Source of the DNA: Rothia nasimurium
GTDB taxonomy: Bacteria; Actinomycetota; Actinomycetes; Actinomycetales; Micrococcaceae
Reading direction: 5' to 3'
NCBI RefSeq assembly: GCF_928381705.1
Contig: NZ_CAKMSR010000002.1
Location: 271,421 to 335,420, forward strand
Length of the DNA stretch: 64,000 nt
This document shows, one piece after another, positions 60,143-64,000 of the stretch. A model generated the notes under the pieces. The model was not told the DNA's origin, made no database searches, and worked only from the letters and a program-made list of their open reading frames with translations. Position 1 is the first letter of the stretch, and each line of letters starts with the position of its first letter. The translations under genes and the position numbers were made by a program.

Positions 60143-60895
60143 TTATGAAGCGGGGGTCGCTTCGTCAGGCTTGCGGCACCAGAGGAAGAATTCTACGTTG
60201 CCGTCCTGCCCCGGCAGGGGGCTTTCCTGCTCCCCCAGCACGAGCAGGCCGGCGTCCTGCGCTGCTGCGCGGACGGACGCCACGGCGTCCGCTCTCACCT
60301 CGGGGTCGGTCACTACCCCGCCCTTGCCGATGCGGGCCGGGCCCACCTCAAACTGGGGTTTAACCATGAGCAGCAGGTCCCCGCCTGCGGCCGTTGCCCC
60401 AGCCAGCGGCTCAACGACCTTGGTTAGGGAGATAAAGCTCAGGTCTGAGACCGTAAGGGCAACCTGCCCGCCGATGTCCTCGGGGCTCATGTGCCGCACG
60501 TTCATGCCCTCATAAACGTCAACGGCCGGGTGGTTCCGGATCTGTTCGACCAGCTGGTCGTGCCCCACATCAACCGCCGCAACCCGGCTGGCACCCCGGC
60601 GCAAGAGCACGTCGGTAAAGCCGCCGGTAGAGGCGCCTGCATCCAGGCAGAATTTACCGGCAACGGTAATCTCGGGGAAGGCATCCAGCGCCCCGGCCAG
60701 CTTGTGCCCGGCACGGCTCACATACTCGGTCAGCTCGCTGCGGCGGACGCGGACGCGGTCCCCCTCCTTCAGCTTTTGGGCTGGCTTCGTCACGGTACGG
60801 CCGTTCACGCTGATGTGCCCGCCCTCAACCATCTTGGCCGCCAGCGTGCGGGAGCGGGCAATCTTTGCCTGCACCATGTACTGGTCCAGTCGCAT
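60143..60895 (-). CDS. tlyA: TlyA-family rRNA 2'-O-methyltransferase
   Basis: The 250-residue protein has an S4 RNA-binding domain (RLDQYMVQAKIARSRTLAAKMVEGGHISVNG) and an FtsJ-like methyltransferase domain (FCLDAGASTGGFTDVLLRRGA.. DVGHDQLVEQ, DLSFISLTKVVEPL, LLMVKPQFEVGP). It methylates 16S and 23S rRNA; in mycobacteria this affects capreomycin binding. It leads nadK and recN in the same direction. Confidence 0.96.
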   Translation of the reverse strand: MRLDQYMVQAKIARSRTLAAKMVEGGHISVNGRTVTKPAQKLKEGDRVRVRRSELTEYVSRAGHKLAGALDAFPEITVAGKFCLDAGASTGGFTDVLLRRGASRVAAVDVGHDQLVEQIRNHPAVDVYEGMNVRHMSPEDIGGQVALTVSDLSFISLTKVVEPLAGATAAGGDLLLMVKPQFEVGPARIGKGGVVTDPEVRADAVASVRAAAQDAGLLVLGEQESPLPGQDGNVEFFLWCRKPDEATPAS

Positions 60896-60923
60896 GTTCT
60901 TCCTTCCCGCCCCGCGCGTAGCT

Positions 60924-61124
60924 CTAGCGGCTTGAATCTAGGTCTTCTTTGAGGGCGGACGCCAGCTGCCCCAGCCTCTCAATCCGTTCGGTGGCATCCA
61001 GAGCCAGGGCAGCTGTCAGCGCCACCTCGAACTCGGGGTCGAGAGCCTCGGCTTCTTCAGTCGGTAGCCCCGAAACTGCCTTTTCTTCGAGACTCTGGGC
61101 GGTTTCGTCCGCGCCCTTAGCCAC
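60924..61124 (-). CDS. Small acidic protein coupled to the HAD gene
   Basis: The 66-residue protein starts at GTG 61124 inside the stop of the HAD gene. It is acidic and helical (EFEVALTAALALDATERIERLGQLASALKEDL). Similar short proteins accompany tlyA in other Micrococcales; function unknown. Confidence 0.65.
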   Translation of the reverse strand: MAKGADETAQSLEEKAVSGLPTEEAEALDPEFEVALTAALALDATERIERLGQLASALKEDLDSSR

Positions 61125-62106
61125 GGTGCACCTGGCTAGGAGACACCGGGGCGGACGCATCGGGGTGGGCAGCCCACCAGGCTGCACAGGCCACACGCCA
61201 ACTATCGATCTCGCTACCCTCACCGGTGATGGTGAGTTCGGTATCGGTTGCCTCAGCGGACCAGCCTGCGCCCCGGGCGCTCACACCGGTTGCTGTAGCC
61301 TGCACCTGGATCTGGGGATAGTCCTCAAAGAAACCGGCGAGGTCTTCCAGAATATAGGTGGGGCGCTCCAGCGGAATAGCCGCCAGAATGCTCTGGTAGG
61401 TCTCCACCCCGGTCATGACCACGGCCGTCGCCATCGCTGCCCGGTTACCGCCCTGGATATCGGTATCCAGGCGATCGCCCACCACCACAGGACGCTGAGA
61501 GTTCAGCTTCTGGGCAGCGGTGACGAAAATAGGTGACTCGGGCTTGCCCGCCACCTGCGGGGTTCGCCCGGTAGCCGTAGCCACAGCCCCTACCAGGGTG
61601 CCGTTACCGGGGGCGATGCCGCGTTCCTTCGGGATAGTGAAATCGGTGTTCGAGGCAACCCACAGCACCTTCTCATCGGCCAGGGTGTAGGCGGCTTCAG
61701 CGAGATCTTCCCACACAATCTTAGGGTTGAAACCCTGGGCCACTGCGACCGGCTCGTCAGCCTGGCTGGTGACGGGGGTTAGCCCGGCAGCCGCCACGCA
61801 ATCGGCCAGAGCCTGTGCCCCGGTAATCAACACCTTAGCCCCAGCAGGTAGCTGGGCCTTGAGTAGCTCAGCTGCCGCCTGGGCTGAGCTAATCACATGG
61901 TCGGCATCGGTGTTGACGCCGAGTTCCACCAGGTGATCAGCAACGGCCTGGACGCTGCGCGAGGCATTGTTGGTCACGAAGGCTACCGGTACCCCGGCAT
62001 CCTGTGCCCTGTTCAGAGCCTCAGGGGCACCTTCAATAGCGAAGGGTCCGGCATACACTACACCATCAAGGTCAGAGAGAATAGCGTCGTGGGCTGCCAG
62101 CAGCAT
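61117..62106 (-). CDS. HAD-superfamily sugar/phospholipid phosphatase (NagD-like)
   Basis: The 329-residue protein has the HAD IIA plan: ILSDLDGVVYAGPFAIEGAPEAL (nucleophile Asp), FVTNNASR, a C2 cap, then AGKPESPIFVTAA (Lys) and VVVGDRLDTDIQGGNRAAMATAVVMTGV. The C-terminal 80 residues form an extra region seen in actinobacterial relatives upstream of tlyA. Substrate uncertain. Confidence 0.9.
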   Translation of the reverse strand: MLLAAHDAILSDLDGVVYAGPFAIEGAPEALNRAQDAGVPVAFVTNNASRSVQAVADHLVELGVNTDADHVISSAQAAAELLKAQLPAGAKVLITGAQALADCVAAAGLTPVTSQADEPVAVAQGFNPKIVWEDLAEAAYTLADEKVLWVASNTDFTIPKERGIAPGNGTLVGAVATATGRTPQVAGKPESPIFVTAAQKLNSQRPVVVGDRLDTDIQGGNRAAMATAVVMTGVETYQSILAAIPLERPTYILEDLAGFFEDYPQIQVQATATGVSARGAGWSAEATDTELTITGEGSEIDSWRVACAAWWAAHPDASAPVSPSQVHRG

Positions 62107-63440
62107 TAGTCGCGGTCCTCCTCAGCAGCTTCAGCAGACAGCTCGAAGAGGGCTTCTTCCTCTGCCTGGTCTTCACTTACTACGGTTTCAGTGGTCGTCA
62201 GGGTTTCGTCGACCTCAAAAAGGGCGCCGTCTTCGCTGGCTTCAGGCTCTTCGGAGGTTACTGCATCGACAGCCTCAGTTTCGGCGGCTTCAGCAGCGTC
62301 TGCTTCCGCGTCGGCCTCTACAGCTTCAGCAGCCGGTGCCTGGGCTTCAGCGGCTTCAAGATCAACGGAGGGTTCTTCGGGTTCAAGCAGGTCCTGCTCA
62401 GTGAAAATATCGAAGATTTCAGGTTCAACAAAGTCACCCTGGCCTAGAGCGGCCTCAGTCATCAGGGCAAGGCGCGCCCAACGGGCTGCTTCCTTGCTAC
62501 GCCCGTCCTGCTCCAGCAGTTCAGCGTAGGTGTTGAAGAGGCGGGGTGAGTAGTCGAACCCGCGCTTGGGGTTCAGCTCAGGAATCTCAAGGGCCTTCAG
62601 AGCCTTCTTCAGCTCGCCCTGGTCGCTGTAGATACCGGAGACAACGATAGCGACCTCAGAGCGGACGGCGGCAGGTACCTCTTCGTTCTTCGCTTCTTCA
62701 GCCAGGGTCAGGGCCTTTTCGACACGCCCCAGGGCACGCTCGCAGTCTACGAGCAGCGCGAGGTGCTCGTTGGAGCCCGAGATACGGCGGTGGGTGCGCA
62801 GTTCACGCAGGGCCAGTTCAAAGTCCTCTGCAGCGTAGGCTGCGATACCGACGACCTCGCGGACGACGCCGATTCGGCCTGCGCGCTTTGAGGCAGCAAC
62901 AGCGTGTTCCAGGGCGAAATCGGGGTCAATATCGAGGTAACGGCCGACCATGACCAGGTGCTTGGCTACGGTATCTGCGTTCTGGGCTTCTAGCTGGCGC
63001 AGGGCACGCAGGGTCCAGTTTTCAAGTTCTTTACCGGTGACGTCAGTGTCGATTTCGGGTGCGTTCTTTGACGGACGGTAGTCACCGCTGGGGTTCTTTG
63101 CCCCAGCAGTAAAGTTACGGTCTTTGCGCTCCCCCTGGAAGCCGCGCTTATTCTGGTCGCGGTCGAAGTTCTTGCGGGGGCCATTACCCTTACGGTCGAA
63201 GGAGCGTTCGCCGCGGCCGTTACCGTTGTTTTTACGGTCGTCGAAGCGCTTACCACCGCCGCGGTTCTTATCGAAGGGCTTCTTCTTGTCGCCGTAGGGG
63301 CGGTCGCCGTCGCGCTTAGTGTATCCGCTGTCGTTACGGTCGGAGCGGTCGCTGCGGTAGGGGCGTGAGGAGTTACGGTCGTTGTTCTTCTTGTAGCCAC
63401 CGCGGTTTTTATCTGAGTGGTTACGTGAGTATTCAGCCAA
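62106..63440 (-). CDS. TPR-like protein with Arg/Gly/Asn-rich disordered N-terminus
   Basis: The 444-residue protein has three parts. Residues 1-130 are almost only Arg, Gly, Asn, Asp and Lys (RG and RND repeats). Residues 135-340 form TPR-like helices (ALEHAVAASKRAGRIGVVREVVGIAAYAAED, FELALRELRTHRRISGSN, GELKKALKALE). The last 90 residues are highly acidic with Ala-Glu repeats. It resembles an RNA-binding scaffold; the basic and acidic ends could interact. It lies next to the rRNA operon and overlaps the HAD start by one base. Confidence 0.82.
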   Translation of the reverse strand: MAEYSRNHSDKNRGGYKKNNDRNSSRPYRSDRSDRNDSGYTKRDGDRPYGDKKKPFDKNRGGGKRFDDRKNNGNGRGERSFDRKGNGPRKNFDRDQNKRGFQGERKDRNFTAGAKNPSGDYRPSKNAPEIDTDVTGKELENWTLRALRQLEAQNADTVAKHLVMVGRYLDIDPDFALEHAVAASKRAGRIGVVREVVGIAAYAAEDFELALRELRTHRRISGSNEHLALLVDCERALGRVEKALTLAEEAKNEEVPAAVRSEVAIVVSGIYSDQGELKKALKALEIPELNPKRGFDYSPRLFNTYAELLEQDGRSKEAARWARLALMTEAALGQGDFVEPEIFDIFTEQDLLEPEEPSVDLEAAEAQAPAAEAVEADAEADAAEAAETEAVDAVTSEEPEASEDGALFEVDETLTTTETVVSEDQAEEEALFELSAEAAEEDRD

Positions 63441-63611
63441 GTGAGCTCCTCTATGGTGTTTGTGGTGGGGGTTGGGCTCTTTTCTGCCCTGTTTTTAATG
63501 CTAGGTTCTAGTCTATCTGGCTTGGGGTACCTTGCGTAGGGGCTGCCTGGTCTTACCGGTGCGTTTTCAGGCACACAGCTTCACGCTTGGCCGGCGCTTT
63601 AAAACAAAAAG

Positions 63612-63673
63612 GGCTCGGAGCGATAGCTCCGAGCCATAAACAAAAAGAGCCTAAGCTATAAAGCTCAGGCTCT
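63612..63673 (-). terminator. Tandem intrinsic terminators of the rRNA operon
   Basis: First, AGAGCCTGAGCT/AGCTTAGGCTCT (63646-63673), then GGCTCGGAGC/GCTCCGAGCC (63612-63635). Both are followed on the minus strand by TTTTTG runs. Together they stop transcription behind the 5S gene. The remaining 63,441-63,611 shows no gene. Confidence 0.92.
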
Positions 63674-63693
63674 TCCTGTATCCCAATCAAAAA

Positions 63694-63810
63694 CCGGCGG
63701 TGACCTACTCTCCCACACCGTCACCAGTGCAGTACCATCGGCGCAAAGAGCCTTAACTTCCGGGTTCGGGATGGAACCGGGTGTTTCCCTCTCGCTATAA
63801 CCACCGTAAA
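63694..63810 (-). rRNA. rrf: 5S ribosomal RNA
   Basis: About 117 bases. The minus strand reads GGTGGTTATAGCGAGAGGG at the 5' side, then ACACCCGGTTCCATCCCGAA in loop B/C, and ends GGTCACCGCCGG, pairing with the 5' end. Ends are estimated to a few bases. Confidence 0.95.
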
Positions 63811-63920
63811 CCTACGATGACCACCCACCCACAACAGGGAGGGCAGCAACAACAACCCCAATCAGGTTATTGCCTCAAAACCATACAGTGGACGCAAACA
63901 ACAACAAACTCAGTCATAAA

Positions 63921-64000
63921 AGTGTAAGCCTTCGGACTATTAGTACCAGTCAACTCCACGGGCATTCCCCGCGTCCATACCTGGCCTATCAACCCCATCA
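63921..64000 (-). rRNA. rrl: 23S ribosomal RNA, 3' end (partial)
   Basis: The last 80 bases of 23S, recognised by GGTTGATAGGCCAGG and TGGTACTAATAGTCCGAAGG near the 3' terminus; the rest is beyond the window. The 110-base spacer to 5S (63,811-63,920) contains no tRNA. Confidence 0.92.

Overview
The window reads as an actinobacterial chromosome of moderately high GC. The host part carries the usual actinobacterial run der-cmk-tyrA-rluB-scpB-scpA-parA ... xerD-NUDIX-pyrG-recN-nadK-tlyA, and the right edge enters an rRNA operon (5S gene and the 3' tail of 23S, both on the minus strand). Gene content and coding style suggest Micrococcaceae, perhaps Rothia; the genus is an inference and no 16S is present to test it.

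Positions 1 to about 34,320 are most of an HK97-fold, long-tailed (siphovirus-type) prophage integrated next to a tRNA-Pro(GGG) gene at 34,320-34,393. The left end of the prophage, including the rest of the tail, the lysis genes and the second attachment site, lies outside the window. From right to left it carries: integrase, an HEXXH peptidase, a rightward lysogeny unit (repressor plus a soluble protein and a four-helix membrane protein that look like a Rex-type exclusion pair), a divergent control region with two palindromic operators, and a leftward lytic unit (Cro-like protein, antirepressor, excisionase, second antirepressor). A rightward Abi-like cargo gene interrupts the lytic unit. Next come a left-handed beta-helix protein with 28 hexapeptide repeats, a YqaJ/RecT recombination pair, an initiator gene with internal iterons plus a G39P-like partner, SSB, and a tightly overlapping block of very small genes. 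These include several zinc-binding microproteins, RusA, a DUF4326 protein, an MmcB-like nuclease and a lipoprotein. Last is the late operon: terminase, portal, MuF, protease with nested scaffold, decoration protein, capsid, connectors, tail tube, frameshifted tail chaperone, tape measure and distal tail.

Positions 34,394 to 41,819 hold conserved host genes for ribosome assembly, nucleotide and tyrosine synthesis, and chromosome segregation. The stretch 41,820-53,800 separates parA from xerD, which are often neighbours in actinobacteria, and looks like an accessory insertion. It contains a decayed copy of an oxidoreductase 3' end, an EcsC-family gene, the intact oxidoreductase with an Rrf2 regulator, a GAP-family membrane protein, a 220-bp nested inverted repeat, a complete methylcitrate cycle locus (prpE divergent from gntR-prpD-prpB-prpC, with two TTTTGTATAC operators) and a flavin disulfide reductase. 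From 53,812 to 63,440 core genes resume, ending with a low-complexity TPR protein and tandem terminators behind the rRNA operon.
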